A stretch of 64,000 bases of DNA from Ectothiorhodospiraceae bacterium 2226 (GCA_013348725.1 CP054689.1:2166501-2230500); one strand, 5' to 3'; counted from the stretch's first letter, positions 8,136 through 16,830 are shown. The notes: a model not told the origin generated them from the sequence alone. Program-made: numbers and translations.

Positions 8136-8477
8136 ATGGCGAACGAACGATTTGGTGTGGCGCTCGGCATGATCGAGACGCGTGGTCTGGTGCCCGCGAT
8201 CGAGGCGGCGGACGCGATGACCAAGGCCTCCGAGGTGCGGCTGATCGGCCGTCAGTTCGTGGGCGGCGGCTATGTGACCGTGCTGGTGCGCGGTGAGACC
8301 GGTGCCGTGAACGCCGCGGTGCGTGCCGGTGCCGATGCCTGCGAGCGTGTGGGTGACGGCCTGGTGGCGGCGCATATCATTGCGCGTGTGCACCAGGAGG
8401 TCGAGGCGATCCTGCCGACCGACCCGACGGGGACCGACGCCGACGGCCGCGATGGCCGTGTAGCGGCGGCGAGCTAA
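8136..8477 (+). CDS. csoS1B: Carboxysome shell protein CsoS1B type, extended C-terminus
   Basis: A BMC-H protein of 113 residues when read from the ATG at 8136, the start shared by all four copies. The domain is identical to the other copies up to about residue 91. The end then differs: HQEVEAILPTD and an acidic/Ala tail of about 20 residues. Such a tail marks CsoS1B, the minor shell paralogue. CGAGGAT lies upstream. An in-frame GTG at 8064 lies within the hairpin and is unlikely to be the start. Confidence 0.93.
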   Translation: MANERFGVALGMIETRGLVPAIEAADAMTKASEVRLIGRQFVGGGYVTVLVRGETGAVNAAVRAGADACERVGDGLVAAHIIARVHQEVEAILPTDPTGTDADGRDGRVAAAS

Positions 8478-8489
8478 CCGGGGCGACGC

Positions 8490-8945
8490 ATGTCGGGCGA
8501 TCCGCGCATCATCGGATTCCTCACCCGCGCCCTCAGCCATGAGTTCGGCGCGCTGCAGCAGTACCTGATGCAGGCCAAGCTCACCGCCGCGTGGGGGCTG
8601 GGCGACGTCAGCGCCGCGCTGCGCCAGGACGTGCAGGAAGAGACCGGCCACGCCGAGCGGCTGATGGAGCGCATGCTGGTTTACGGCATCACGCCCAACG
8701 CCACCCAACTTGCGCCGGTGCGCCTGGGGCGTTCGCTGGCGCAGCTGCTGGAACTGAACCGGCAGTTGGAGTTGGACGCGGTACGCCTTTACGACGAGGC
8801 GGCGGCCTATTGCGCGCGCGTGCGTGCGCACGACGATGAGCGCCTGTTCAGCGAGATCCTGCGCGACGAGCTCGGCCATGTGCGCGAGATCGAGGCGCAG
8901 ATGGCCAAGCTGGGGCAGGGCGCAAGGAGCGGCAGCGGTGGCTGA
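8490..8945 (+). CDS. Carboxysome-associated bacterioferritin-like protein
   Basis: A 151-residue four-helix ferritin-like protein. All six di-iron ligands of bacterioferritin are present, with the same numbering as in E. coli Bfr: E18, E51, H54, E94, E127 and H130. Position 52, the haem-binding Met in true bacterioferritin, is Thr here, so haem binding is unlikely. Genes of this type are found in many cso loci; the role in carboxysome biology is unknown, with iron or oxidative-stress control a guess. It starts 12 bases after csoS1B, and its end overlaps the GTG of acRAF. Confidence 0.88.
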   Translation: MSGDPRIIGFLTRALSHEFGALQQYLMQAKLTAAWGLGDVSAALRQDVQEETGHAERLMERMLVYGITPNATQLAPVRLGRSLAQLLELNRQLELDAVRLYDEAAAYCARVRAHDDERLFSEILRDELGHVREIEAQMAKLGQGARSGSGG

Positions 8946-9210
8946 TGTGGCGATACCCGCAGGCTGGGACGAATCGCGGGGCAATGCCCCCGCGCTGAAC
9001 CGGCGGTTCGACTTTCCGGCCTACCGCGCGACGCGCGACTTTCTCGACCGGCTGGCCGACCTGTCCGAGGCCGAAGATTACTACCCGAACCTCGGGTTCG
9101 GTACCACGCACGTGAACGTCACGATCAATGCGCGCGACGGTTCGGCCCTGGGCGAGGCGGACGTGCGCTTCGCCGCGGCGGTGGACGCGTTGTACCAGGA
9201 CATGGCGTGA
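8938..9210 (+). CDS. acRAF: RuBisCO assembly factor acRAF (PCD-like fold)
   Basis: This 90-residue protein belongs to the pterin-4a-carbinolamine dehydratase-like family found in cso operons. These proteins act as form IA RuBisCO assembly chaperones rather than as dehydratases. Visible features are RFDFPAYRATRDFLDRLADL, the block YYPNLGFG and the strand THVNVTINA. I chose the GTG at 8938: AAGGAG lies 8 bases before it and it overlaps the stop of the ferritin-like gene. An in-frame GTG at 8947 is an alternative. Confidence 0.9.
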   Translation: MADVAIPAGWDESRGNAPALNRRFDFPAYRATRDFLDRLADLSEAEDYYPNLGFGTTHVNVTINARDGSALGEADVRFAAAVDALYQDMA

Positions 9211-9415
9211 TGGGATATGCTGCGGCGGAGCCGCTCGGCGCTTCGCGGGCCTCCGCGCGAGGCCCTCGATGGCGGGAAGGTGAGGCAGGGTGTCCGCCTC
9301 CTTCGCGCCGCTAGCGGCCGAGCAGCCGTCGAAACAGGCGGCACATTCCTCTGCCGGGAAGCCCGATGGAGCTTCCTCAGCCGACAAGGACGCGCAGACG
9401 TCCGAAGGAGCAGCC
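9211..9415 (+). other. Spacer with two hairpins before mcdA
   Basis: The 205-base gap between acRAF and mcdA holds two perfect hairpins: GCGGC/GCCGC at 9222-9234 and GGGCCTC/GAGGCCC at 9247-9265 (loop CGCGC). From 9290 on, the mcdA frame stays open and would add 42 low-complexity residues if a GTG there were used. No T tract follows the hairpins. They may lower read-through from the structural genes into the positioning genes. Confidence 0.55.
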
Positions 9416-10054
9416 GTGGCATCGCGTGTAATCGCCGTCGTCAATCAAAAGGGTGGGACGGGCAAGACCACCCTAAGCATGAATCTCGCCGCCGGGCTCT
9501 CGCGCCGGGGGCGCACCCTGGTGGTCGACGCTGACCCGCAGGGCTCTGCGACGCAGTGGGCGCGCCTGTCGAGCGAGTCGAAGCCCTATCCCGCCTCGGT
9601 GGTGGCGGTGGCCGGGCCGCTGGGACGTGAGGTCGCGCGGTTTCGCGACGACTACCGCTACGTGGTGGTCGACTGTCCGCCCACGCTGGAATCCGGCGCG
9701 GCGCAGGCGGCGATGGGCGCCGCTGATCTGGTGCTGATTCCGGTGCTGCCCTCTCCCATGGATCTCTGGGGCAGCGTGCGCATGGCCAAGGCCCTCGACC
9801 AGGCGCGCACGGAGAACGATCGTCTGGCGGCCTATCTTGTAGTCAACCAGGTGGAGATGCGGAACGCGCTGTCGCGTGCCATGGAGCAGGCATTGGCGGA
9901 GTTCGATATCCCCGCTCTGGAGAGCAAGTTGCAACGCCGCGCGGTGTACCGCAATACGGCGTTGGAAGGCAGTTCGGTGTACGAGTACGGCAAGCGCGGC
10001 GAGGCCGCGGCGGCCGAGATCGACGCCCTTATCGAGGAGGCGGTACGAGCATGA
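9416..10054 (+). CDS. mcdA: Carboxysome positioning ParA-type ATPase McdA
   Basis: A ParA/MinD-family ATPase that forms a dynamic gradient on the nucleoid and spaces carboxysomes. From the GTG at 9416 it has 212 residues; AAGGAG lies 5 bases upstream, and the start puts the Walker box close to the N-terminus as is usual. The P loop reads KGGTGKTT, with the signature first lysine. VVDADPQGS and VVVDCPPTL (Walker A' and B) follow. The partner gene mcdB overlaps its end (ATGA). The link to carboxysomes comes from the neighbours. Confidence 0.93.
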   Translation: MASRVIAVVNQKGGTGKTTLSMNLAAGLSRRGRTLVVDADPQGSATQWARLSSESKPYPASVVAVAGPLGREVARFRDDYRYVVVDCPPTLESGAAQAAMGAADLVLIPVLPSPMDLWGSVRMAKALDQARTENDRLAAYLVVNQVEMRNALSRAMEQALAEFDIPALESKLQRRAVYRNTALEGSSVYEYGKRGEAAAAEIDALIEEAVRA

Positions 10055-10296
10055 GCAAGCTGCACGACAAACTCGCGGCCGGTGTGCGTCAGGCCAAGCA
10101 GGACCAGGACGATACCAAGCCGAGCGCAGGGAAGGATGCAGGTAAGGCCGAGGCGCCGCGAAAGGCCGACAGCAAGCCGGCCGCGCCCCGGCGCCAGGGC
10201 AAACGGGGCGAGGAGCGCGAGGACGCGCAAATGCCCGAGCCGAACCTGGACGACCCCTGGGCGAACCTGTACCCCAAGCGCGTTTGGCCTGACTGA
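10051..10296 (+). CDS. mcdB: Carboxysome positioning adaptor McdB
   Basis: An 81-residue, highly charged and probably disordered protein that overlaps mcdA by 4 bases. It is rich in Lys, Asp, Ala and Pro, with no hydrophobic core until the conserved C-terminal block NLDDPWANLYPKRVWPD. A tryptophan near the C-terminus is the hallmark of McdB, which links carboxysomes to McdA and stimulates its ATPase. The family is short and poorly conserved, so context carries much of the call. Confidence 0.88.
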   Translation: MSKLHDKLAAGVRQAKQDQDDTKPSAGKDAGKAEAPRKADSKPAAPRRQGKRGEEREDAQMPEPNLDDPWANLYPKRVWPD

Positions 10297-10297
10297 A

Positions 10298-10359
10298 CGC
10301 CCGGCGCGCCTAGGACTGCATGCCCGGTGCGCCAAGGCTCAGCGCCCGGTGTGCGCCTA
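10298..10359 (+). repeat. Three imperfect tandem repeats before cbbQ
   Basis: The core GCCCGGYGCGCC or a close variant recurs three times, beginning at 10298, 10321 and 10343. The spacing of 22-23 bases is about two helical turns. The repeats fill the gap between mcdB and cbbQ. They could be a set of binding sites for a regulator of cbbQO, or decayed duplication. No matching promoter hexamers are obvious. Confidence 0.6.
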
Positions 10360-10443
10360 GCCGGCGCCGATCGACGCAACACTCAACGACAGGCGGCGGC
10401 GCCGCCTGCTCGGTGCGCACTACCCGTTTGACGGAGAGACGAG

Positions 10444-11247
10444 ATGCACGACGCGATCCGCGACTACGAGATCACGGAGGAGCCGTACTACCGGCCAGTA
10501 GCCGACGAGGTGGCGCTGTATGAGGCCGCTTACTCGGTGCGCATGCCCATGATGCTGAAAGGCCCCACGGGCTGCGGCAAGACGCGCTTCGTGGAGTATA
10601 TGGCCTGGCGTCTGCGCAAGCCGCTGATCACCGTGGCGTGCAATGAGGACATGACGGCATCGGATCTGGTCGGGCGCTTTCTGCTCGACGCCTCCGGGAC
10701 GCGCTGGCAGGACGGTCCGCTGGCGCTCGCGGCGCGCTATGGTGCGATCTGTTACCTCGACGAGGTGGTCGAGGCGCGTCAGGACACCACGGTCGTCATC
10801 CATCCGCTGACCGACAATCGGCGCGTGCTGCCGCTGGAGAAGAAGGGCGAGTTGATCCACGCCCACGAGGACTTCCAGGTCGTCATCTCCTACAACCCCG
10901 GCTATCAGAGCCTGATGAAGGATCTCAAGCAGTCCACCAAGCAGCGCTTCGGCGCGTTGGACTTCGACTATCCGGAGCACGGCCTCGAAGCCGAGATCGT
11001 GGCCCACGAGAGCGGCGTGAGCACCGACGTCGCCGGCAAGTTGGTGAGCGTGGCCGAGCGCGCGCGCAACCTGAAGGGGCACGGCCTGGACGAGGGCATC
11101 TCCACGCGCATGCTGGTGTATGCCGGCTCGCTGATCTCCAAGGGTGTGGACCCGCTCGGCGCGTGCCGTATGGCGCTGGTGCGTCCGATCACCGACGACC
11201 CCGACATGCGCGACGCGCTGGACGCGGCGGTCACCACCTTCTTCTGA
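10444..11247 (+). CDS. cbbQ: RuBisCO activase AAA+ subunit CbbQ
   Basis: A 267-residue MoxR-family AAA+ ATPase. The Walker A motif GPTGCGKT is at residues 40-47 and Walker B is CYLDEVVEA; the later block [11 protein letters not shown] is typical of the CbbQ/NorQ group. With CbbO it forms a hexameric activase that uses ATP to pull inhibitory sugar phosphates from RuBisCO. GAGACGAG precedes the ATG. cbbO starts 40 bases on. Lengths and motifs are normal. Confidence 0.96.
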   Translation: MHDAIRDYEITEEPYYRPVADEVALYEAAYSVRMPMMLKGPTGCGKTRFVEYMAWRLRKPLITVACNEDMTASDLVGRFLLDASGTRWQDGPLALAARYGAICYLDEVVEARQDTTVVIHPLTDNRRVLPLEKKGELIHAHEDFQVVISYNPGYQSLMKDLKQSTKQRFGALDFDYPEHGLEAEIVAHESGVSTDVAGKLVSVAERARNLKGHGLDEGISTRMLVYAGSLISKGVDPLGACRMALVRPITDDPDMRDALDAAVTTFF

Positions 11248-11287
11248 ACGCGGGACACCGCGCACGCGGTGTCTGCGTGGCCCGGCC

Positions 11288-13609
11288 ATGAGCATTCATC
11301 TCGAAGACTACAGCGAGATCCTCGAGGACCTGGGGGAACACGCGGCCGACGTGCTGCGCGGCGCCTGGCACGAGGCCACGCGCGTCTTCTCGCCGTACGG
11401 GCTCAAGACCTACTACCTCGAAGGCGCGCGCGGCCTGCATTCGCTGGGCCGCGGGTCGGATATCGTCATCGCCTTCATCGAAGAGGCCCCCGAGGTCGCG
11501 CGTGAGATCGGCGAGGACGCCGTCGGCGAGCTGCTGAACGCCACCATCCGCATGTACTCCAAGACCAGCGCGGCGGTCATCGCGCTGGTCGTCGGCACCA
11601 GCTCCACCGCCGCCCGCCGCCTGGCGGACCTTGAGCTCTTCCGCGGTTACCTGCGCCTGCTCGACACGCTGCTCGCGCAGGCCCCGCGCGGCGTGCGTCC
11701 CATGCTCGAGCGCCTCGATACGCTGCTCGGCTACCTCACGCTCGGCGGCCTGCGCCGCTGGGCGATGTGGGGCGCGCACGCACACAAGCTCGACTTCGAG
11801 GCGCAGGTCGCCTACTTCAGCCTGGCCACACCCGAGGCGGAGGCGGTGCTGCAGAAGGAGCGGCGCGGCACGCTGTTCGTGGACGTGCAGCGGCGCATCA
11901 ATATCTACCTGCGCGCGCTGTGGGCCCGCGATTTCTACATGAAGCCCACCAGCGGCGACTTCGAGTCGCGCGAGGGGTACCGGCCCTATATCGAGGGCTT
12001 TCTGATGCACCTGCCCGATGCCTACGACGACATCGAGGACATCGGCGGACAGCATCTGTATCGCGCGGCGGCGGCGCACGCCGCGGCGCACATGGTGTAC
12101 ACGGTCGCCAACATGCCCGGCGAGAAGCCGAGCGGTGTGGTGCGCGCGTTGGTGGAGTTGCTCGAGGACGCGCGCGTGGAGGCGCTCGCGCTGCGTAAGT
12201 TTCCCGGGCTGCGACAGATCTGGCAGCCGCTGCACCGCGCCTCGCCCGACGATGGCGAGGCCCCGGCGGTCCTGCTGGCGCGCACCGCGCGCGCCTTGCT
12301 GGATGGCGACTATGCCGATCCGCATCCCTTCGTGGCGCAGGCGCGCGCGGCCTTCGCGGCCCGGGACGCGGACCTGGAGAGCAATACCGTGAGCTGGGAG
12401 CTCGGCCACGAGCTGGCCGACGCCTTTCCGGTCAGCGGCGGGTTCAATGCCGAGCGCGAGTATCCCGACATCGCGTATCGCGACGACAACCGTTATGTCT
12501 GGGAGTACGGCGCCCAGACCGAGGAGTTCGAGCGCGTGCAGCTCGGCCTCGGGCGCCAGCAGCGGCGCTACGTGACGCTCACGGAGATGTTGAACACCCT
12601 CGACGTGCCCTACGCGGGCGACGACGCGGAGGAGATTTGGGTGCTGTCCACGGAGTTCTTCCGCGATTCCGAGGACACCAGCATCAACGAACAGGAGGGC
12701 AAGCCCCCGCTCGCGCTGCCCGCTCACTACCACGAGTGGGATTATCAGATGCAGCTCGAGCGCCCGCACTGGTGCACCGTGCTCGAGAAGCGCCCGCCCA
12801 GCGGCGACGTGGGCGTCATCGAGGCCATCGCGGACAAGCACAAGCCGCTCATCGGCCGCCTGAAGTATCTGATCGAGGCGATGCAGCCGCAGGGTGTGCA
12901 GCGCCTGCGCAAGCAGCCCGAGGGCGACGAGCTCGACGTCAATGCGCTGGTGCAGGCGATGGTCGACGTGCGCATGGGCCATCAACCCGACCCGCGGGTG
13001 TACATCCGCAACCTGCGCAAGGTGCGCGATCTGTCGGTGCTGGTGTTGATCGACCTGTCCGAGTCCACCAACGAGACGGTGGCGGGGACCGACACCACGG
13101 TGCTGGATCTCGCGCGCGAGGCGACCGCGCTGCTCGCCGACGCGCTCGACCGCATCGGCGATCCCTTCGCCATCCACGGCTTCGACTCCAACGGGCGCCA
13201 CGACGTCGAGTATTTCCGCTTCAAGGACTTCGATGTCCCGTATGACGACAAGGCCAAGGCGCGCCTCGCCGGCATGACCGGGCAGCTGTCCACCCGCATG
13301 GGGACCGCGATCCGCCATGCGGGCACGGTGCTGCGCCGCCAGCCGACCAACAAGAAGCTGCTGCTCATCGTCACCGACGGAGAACCGGCGGACAATGATG
13401 TGCGCGATCCGCAGTACCTGCGATTTGACGCCAAGCGCGCGGTGGAGGAGGTGGCCAAGCACGGGGTGTACACCTTCTGCATGAGTCTCGACCCGCGCGC
13501 CGACGAGTATGTCGAGCGCATCTTCGGCGCCCGCCACTTCATGGTGCTGGACCACGTGGCGCGGCTGCCGGAGAAGCTGCCCATGCTCTATGCCGGACTG
13601 ACGCGCTAG
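11288..13609 (+). CDS. cbbO: RuBisCO activase adaptor CbbO (VWA domain)
   Basis: A 773-residue protein with a long helical N-terminal region and a C-terminal von Willebrand factor A domain. The MIDAS motif DLSES is at residues 589-593, and TDGEPAD follows later in the domain. CbbO binds CbbQ and docks on RuBisCO through an acidic residue of the large subunit. I start it at the ATG at 11288 (MSIHLEDYSEIL), the family's usual N-terminus; an open frame runs further upstream through the spacer and into the end of cbbQ but looks like a shadow of cbbQ. It is the last gene of the carboxysome locus; no clear terminator follows. Confidence 0.95.
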   Translation: MSIHLEDYSEILEDLGEHAADVLRGAWHEATRVFSPYGLKTYYLEGARGLHSLGRGSDIVIAFIEEAPEVAREIGEDAVGELLNATIRMYSKTSAAVIALVVGTSSTAARRLADLELFRGYLRLLDTLLAQAPRGVRPMLERLDTLLGYLTLGGLRRWAMWGAHAHKLDFEAQVAYFSLATPEAEAVLQKERRGTLFVDVQRRINIYLRALWARDFYMKPTSGDFESREGYRPYIEGFLMHLPDAYDDIEDIGGQHLYRAAAAHAAAHMVYTVANMPGEKPSGVVRALVELLEDARVEALALRKFPGLRQIWQPLHRASPDDGEAPAVLLARTARALLDGDYADPHPFVAQARAAFAARDADLESNTVSWELGHELADAFPVSGGFNAEREYPDIAYRDDNRYVWEYGAQTEEFERVQLGLGRQQRRYVTLTEMLNTLDVPYAGDDAEEIWVLSTEFFRDSEDTSINEQEGKPPLALPAHYHEWDYQMQLERPHWCTVLEKRPPSGDVGVIEAIADKHKPLIGRLKYLIEAMQPQGVQRLRKQPEGDELDVNALVQAMVDVRMGHQPDPRVYIRNLRKVRDLSVLVLIDLSESTNETVAGTDTTVLDLAREATALLADALDRIGDPFAIHGFDSNGRHDVEYFRFKDFDVPYDDKAKARLAGMTGQLSTRMGTAIRHAGTVLRRQPTNKKLLLIVTDGEPADNDVRDPQYLRFDAKRAVEEVAKHGVYTFCMSLDPRADEYVERIFGARHFMVLDHVARLPEKLPMLYAGLTR

Positions 13610-13814
13610 GGATACTCCGAATCAAGCCCTCCTGCGGATCTCAGTCCATAATCGCGTCCGTCGAGCATGGCGGAAACCCCCTTCTTGTGTGGCAGTTTCC
13701 ACGCTCCGCACCAGCGTGCGCCGTGGGTTCCGACTCGAGGGCGCCCAGGCTTCCGTTTTGCGCGCCGGAATGCGATTCTTGGGCCAGCTTATTGCGTTTT
13801 AGGAGCATTTCCCG

Positions 13815-14309
13815 ATGGCGAAACCCCTAGTCGGCGTCATAATGGGTAGTCAAAGCGACTGGCCGGTGATGCAGCACGCCGTCGAGCAGCTCAAGAACCT
13901 GGGCGTGGCGTACGAGGCGCGCGTGGTATCCGCGCACCGCACCCCCGATCTCTTGTTCTCCTACGCCGAGACGGCCGCCGAGCGCGGGCTCAAGTGCATC
14001 ATCGCCGGTGCGGGCGGGGCAGCCCACCTGCCGGGGATGCTGGCGGCCAAGACGCTGGTGCCGGTGCTCGGCGTGCCGGTGACCTCGCGCAATCTGAAGG
14101 GCCTCGATTCGCTGCTGTCCATCGTGCAGATGCCCAAGGGCGTGCCGGTCGCGACCTTTGCGATCGGCGAGGCCGGTGCGGCCAACGCGGGCCTGTTCGC
14201 CGCGGCGATGCTGGCGCGCGAGGACGCCGCGCTCGCCGAGCGCCTGCAGAGCTTCCGCGCGGAACAGGAGCAGGCCGTGCTAGACACGCGCCTGCCCGAC
14301 CCGCCATGA
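13815..14309 (+). CDS. purE: N5-carboxyaminoimidazole ribonucleotide mutase
   Basis: Class I PurE, 164 residues. It moves the carboxyl group of N5-CAIR to give CAIR in purine synthesis. The phosphate-binding start [14 protein letters not shown], the motif SAHRTPD and the block [13 protein letters not shown] are all present. AGGAG lies 9 bases before the ATG. The stop overlaps the purK start (ATGA), so the two are translationally coupled. The 205-base region upstream shows no PurR-like site I can defend. Confidence 0.97.
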   Translation: MAKPLVGVIMGSQSDWPVMQHAVEQLKNLGVAYEARVVSAHRTPDLLFSYAETAAERGLKCIIAGAGGAAHLPGMLAAKTLVPVLGVPVTSRNLKGLDSLLSIVQMPKGVPVATFAIGEAGAANAGLFAAAMLAREDAALAERLQSFRAEQEQAVLDTRLPDPP

Positions 14310-15460
14310 CCGCGCCCATGATCCTCCCCGGCTCGACCCTGGGCGTGCTGGGCGGCGGCCAGCTCGGGCGCATGTTCACGGTGGCGGCCCGCACCATGGG
14401 CTACCACGTGGTGGTGCTCGATCCCGATCCCGACAGCCCGGCGGGGGCGCTGGCCAGCGAGCACCTGTGCGCCGATTACCGCGATGCCGGCGCGCTGGCG
14501 CGCATGGGCGAGATCTGCGCCGCGGTGACGGTGGAGTTCGAGAACGTCCCCGCCGACAGCCTCGCCTACCTGGCCGATCATTCGCTGGTGCGTCCCGGGC
14601 CGCAGGCGCTCGCGCTGGTGCAGGACCGGCTGCAGGAGAAGACCTTCCTGGCCTCGCGCGGGTTTCCCACCCCGCCGTTCGCGGTCGTCGAACAGGCGAG
14701 CCAGGCCGAGGCGGCCTTTGCCCAGGTCGGTGGCGCCGGGGTGCTGAAGGTCAGCCGCTTCGGCTACGACGGCAAGGGGCAGGCGCGGGTGGCGGACGCG
14801 CGCGAGGTGGCCCAGGCCTTCGAGGCGATGGGCCGTCAGACCTGCGTGCTGGAGCGTTTCCTGGATCTGGAGGCCGAACTGTCGGTGGTGCTGGCGCGCG
14901 GGGCGGACGGCGCCGTGGCCGCGTTTCCGGTGGTGGAGAACCAGCACCGGCACGGCATCCTCGACCGCAGTCTATGTCCGGCCCGGGTGGAGCCGGCGGT
15001 GGCCGATCAGGCGCTGCACATGGCGCAGGCCATCGCCGAGGCCCTCGACTACTGCGGCGTGATGGCGGTGGAGTTCTTTCTGCTGCCGCAGGGGCGTCTG
15101 GTGGTCAACGAGATCGCGCCCCGGCCGCACAACAGCGGACACTTCACCGGCGACGCCTGCCTCAGCAGCCAGTTCGAGCAGCAGGTGCGGGCGCTGTGCG
15201 GCCTGCCGCTCGCCCCCACCGAACTGCACACGCCGACGGTGATGGTGAACCTGCTGGGCGATTCGTGGTCGGAAGGGGAGCCGGATTGGGGCGCGCTGCT
15301 GCGTCACAACCGGATCAAGCTTCACCTCTATGGCAAAGGCGCCGCGCGCCCCGGCCGCAAGATGGGGCACTACAACTGCCTGGGGCCGCAACTCGCCGAC
15401 GCCATCGCGCTCGCCGACCGCACGCAACAGGCCCTCAAAGGTGGTCGCTGGACTGACTAA
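14306..15460 (+). CDS. purK: N5-carboxyaminoimidazole ribonucleotide synthase
   Basis: An ATP-grasp enzyme of 384 residues that makes N5-CAIR from AIR, bicarbonate and ATP. The N-terminal Rossmann-like start [12 protein letters not shown], the ATP-grasp region with [13 protein letters not shown] and the metal-binding stretch [12 protein letters not shown] are clear. The ATG at 14306 overlaps the purE stop and gives the standard length. An open frame upstream of it is a purE shadow. Confidence 0.97.
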   Translation: MTAPMILPGSTLGVLGGGQLGRMFTVAARTMGYHVVVLDPDPDSPAGALASEHLCADYRDAGALARMGEICAAVTVEFENVPADSLAYLADHSLVRPGPQALALVQDRLQEKTFLASRGFPTPPFAVVEQASQAEAAFAQVGGAGVLKVSRFGYDGKGQARVADAREVAQAFEAMGRQTCVLERFLDLEAELSVVLARGADGAVAAFPVVENQHRHGILDRSLCPARVEPAVADQALHMAQAIAEALDYCGVMAVEFFLLPQGRLVVNEIAPRPHNSGHFTGDACLSSQFEQQVRALCGLPLAPTELHTPTVMVNLLGDSWSEGEPDWGALLRHNRIKLHLYGKGAARPGRKMGHYNCLGPQLADAIALADRTQQALKGGRWTD

Positions 15461-15540
15461 ACTGATACTTTTGGCGCAGCGGTTCGGCCGGACTGGCGGC
15501 TACCGCGCCTGCCTTGTAATTCCTCACTAGGAGGCCTCGT

Positions 15541-16719
15541 TTGCACGGTCTGCTCGAACTGTCCACTTGGGGGTATGTCGCCGTCGCGCTGGCGCTGACG
15601 CACCTCACCATCGTATCCGTCACCGTCTACCTGCACCGCCACCAGGCGCATCGCGCGCTGGACCTGCACCCGGTCGTGGCGCACGCGTTTCGCTTCTGGT
15701 TGTGGCTGACCACCGGGATGGTCACCAAGGAGTGGGCGGCGGTGCACCGCAAGCATCACGCCCGCTGCGAGGGGCCGGAGGATCCGCACAGCCCACAGGT
15801 GGCGGGTATCTGGCGCGTGCTGTTCGGCGGCGCGCTCCTGTATCGGCGTGAGGCCCAGAACCGCGAGACGCTGGAGAAGTACGGTCGCGGTACGCCCGAT
15901 GACTGGCTGGAGCGCCGTGTGTACGGCGCGCACCCCGCCCTCGGCATTCTGCTGATGCTCGCCGTGAATGTGGTTCTCTTCGGCGCGGTCGGCCTGCTCA
16001 TCTGGCTGGTGCAGATGGTGTGGATCCCGTTCTGGGCCGCCGGCGTGATCAACGGGGTGGGCCACTACTTCGGCTACCGCAACTACGAGTGCCCGGACGC
16101 CTCGCGCAACATCTTCCCCTGGGGCATCCTGATCGGCGGCGAGGAGCTGCACAACAACCATCACACCTACGCCAGCTCGGCCAAGCTCAGCTCCAAGTGG
16201 TACGAGTTCGATATCGGCTGGATGTACATCCGGCTGCTCGAGACGGTCGGCCTCGCGCGGGTCAAGAAGGTGGCGCCCAAGCCGGCGCCCCTGCACGCCG
16301 CCCAAGCCGCGCAGGCGCTGCTCGCCAACCGCTTCCAGTTGATGGCGCAGTATGCCCGCCATGTGGTGGCGCGGGTGCACCGCGATGAGCTGCGCGAGGT
16401 GGCCGACCCGCGTCGGCGCAGCCTGCTGCGCCGGGCGCGCCGCCTACTGGTGCGCGACGAGACCCTGCTGGACGAGCGTCGGCGCGCGCGCTTGGCGGCG
16501 GCGCTGGCGGACAGCCCGCGGCTGGAGGCGGTGTACCGCTATAAGGAGCAGTTGCAAGGGATCTGGCGCCAGTCGGCCCGCACGCAGGAGCAGCGTTTGA
16601 ACGACCTGCTCGCGTGGTGCCGCGAGGCCGAGCGCAGTGGTGTCCGTGCCCTGCAGGAGTTTGCGCAGACACTGCGCGCCCATTGCGCGACGCAAGTCGG
16701 CACCCTGGCGGCGTCGTAA
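15541..16719 (+). CDS. Fatty acyl desaturase with C-terminal helical extension
   Basis: A 392-residue membrane di-iron desaturase that probably inserts a double bond in acyl chains. The three histidine boxes HRHQAH, HRKHH and HNNHH are intact, with hydrophobic segments before the first and between the second and third. The desaturase domain ends near residue 245. About 145 more residues follow that are basic and helical and are absent from the minimal family; similar tails occur in pseudomonad desaturases. The start is a TTG at 15541 with AGGAGG 6 bases upstream. A strong terminator follows. Confidence 0.9.
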   Translation: MHGLLELSTWGYVAVALALTHLTIVSVTVYLHRHQAHRALDLHPVVAHAFRFWLWLTTGMVTKEWAAVHRKHHARCEGPEDPHSPQVAGIWRVLFGGALLYRREAQNRETLEKYGRGTPDDWLERRVYGAHPALGILLMLAVNVVLFGAVGLLIWLVQMVWIPFWAAGVINGVGHYFGYRNYECPDASRNIFPWGILIGGEELHNNHHTYASSAKLSSKWYEFDIGWMYIRLLETVGLARVKKVAPKPAPLHAAQAAQALLANRFQLMAQYARHVVARVHRDELREVADPRRRSLLRRARRLLVRDETLLDERRRARLAAALADSPRLEAVYRYKEQLQGIWRQSARTQEQRLNDLLAWCREAERSGVRALQEFAQTLRAHCATQVGTLAAS

Positions 16720-16731
16720 CCGGTACCGGAG

Positions 16732-16759
16732 CGCGGGCTGCGCCGCCTGCGTTTTTTTT
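16732..16759 (+). terminator. Rho-independent terminator after the desaturase
   Basis: The stem CGCGGGC/GCCTGCG (7 bp, one G-U) closes the loop TGCGCC and is followed at once by eight T residues (16752-16759). It starts 13 bases after the desaturase stop and ends the purEK-desaturase direction of transcription. Confidence 0.9.
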
Positions 16760-16830
16760 GGCCACAGACAGGCGATCCCGCAGCCGCGTGCGCAGCCCCG
16801 GCGCGGTACGTCGAGGACGGGCACGGCCTG

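Noticed and set aside
7083-8477. Repeated blocks that could be mistaken for a CRISPR or satellite array
   Set aside because: They are four intact csoS1 genes of about 300 bases each. No short direct repeats with unique spacers occur in the window.
11144-11287. Upstream extension of cbbO into cbbQ
   Set aside because: The added residues are Arg/Thr/Pro-rich shadow sequence of the end of cbbQ and the spacer; the ATG at 11288 gives the conserved CbbO N-terminus.
11231-13555. 774-codon antisense frame opposite cbbO
   Set aside because: It is a shadow of cbbO; no domain is visible and no ribosome-binding site supports it.
13667-13849. 60-codon frame ahead of purE
   Set aside because: It overlaps the purE start, has no ribosome-binding site or family features, and lies where the purE leader is expected.
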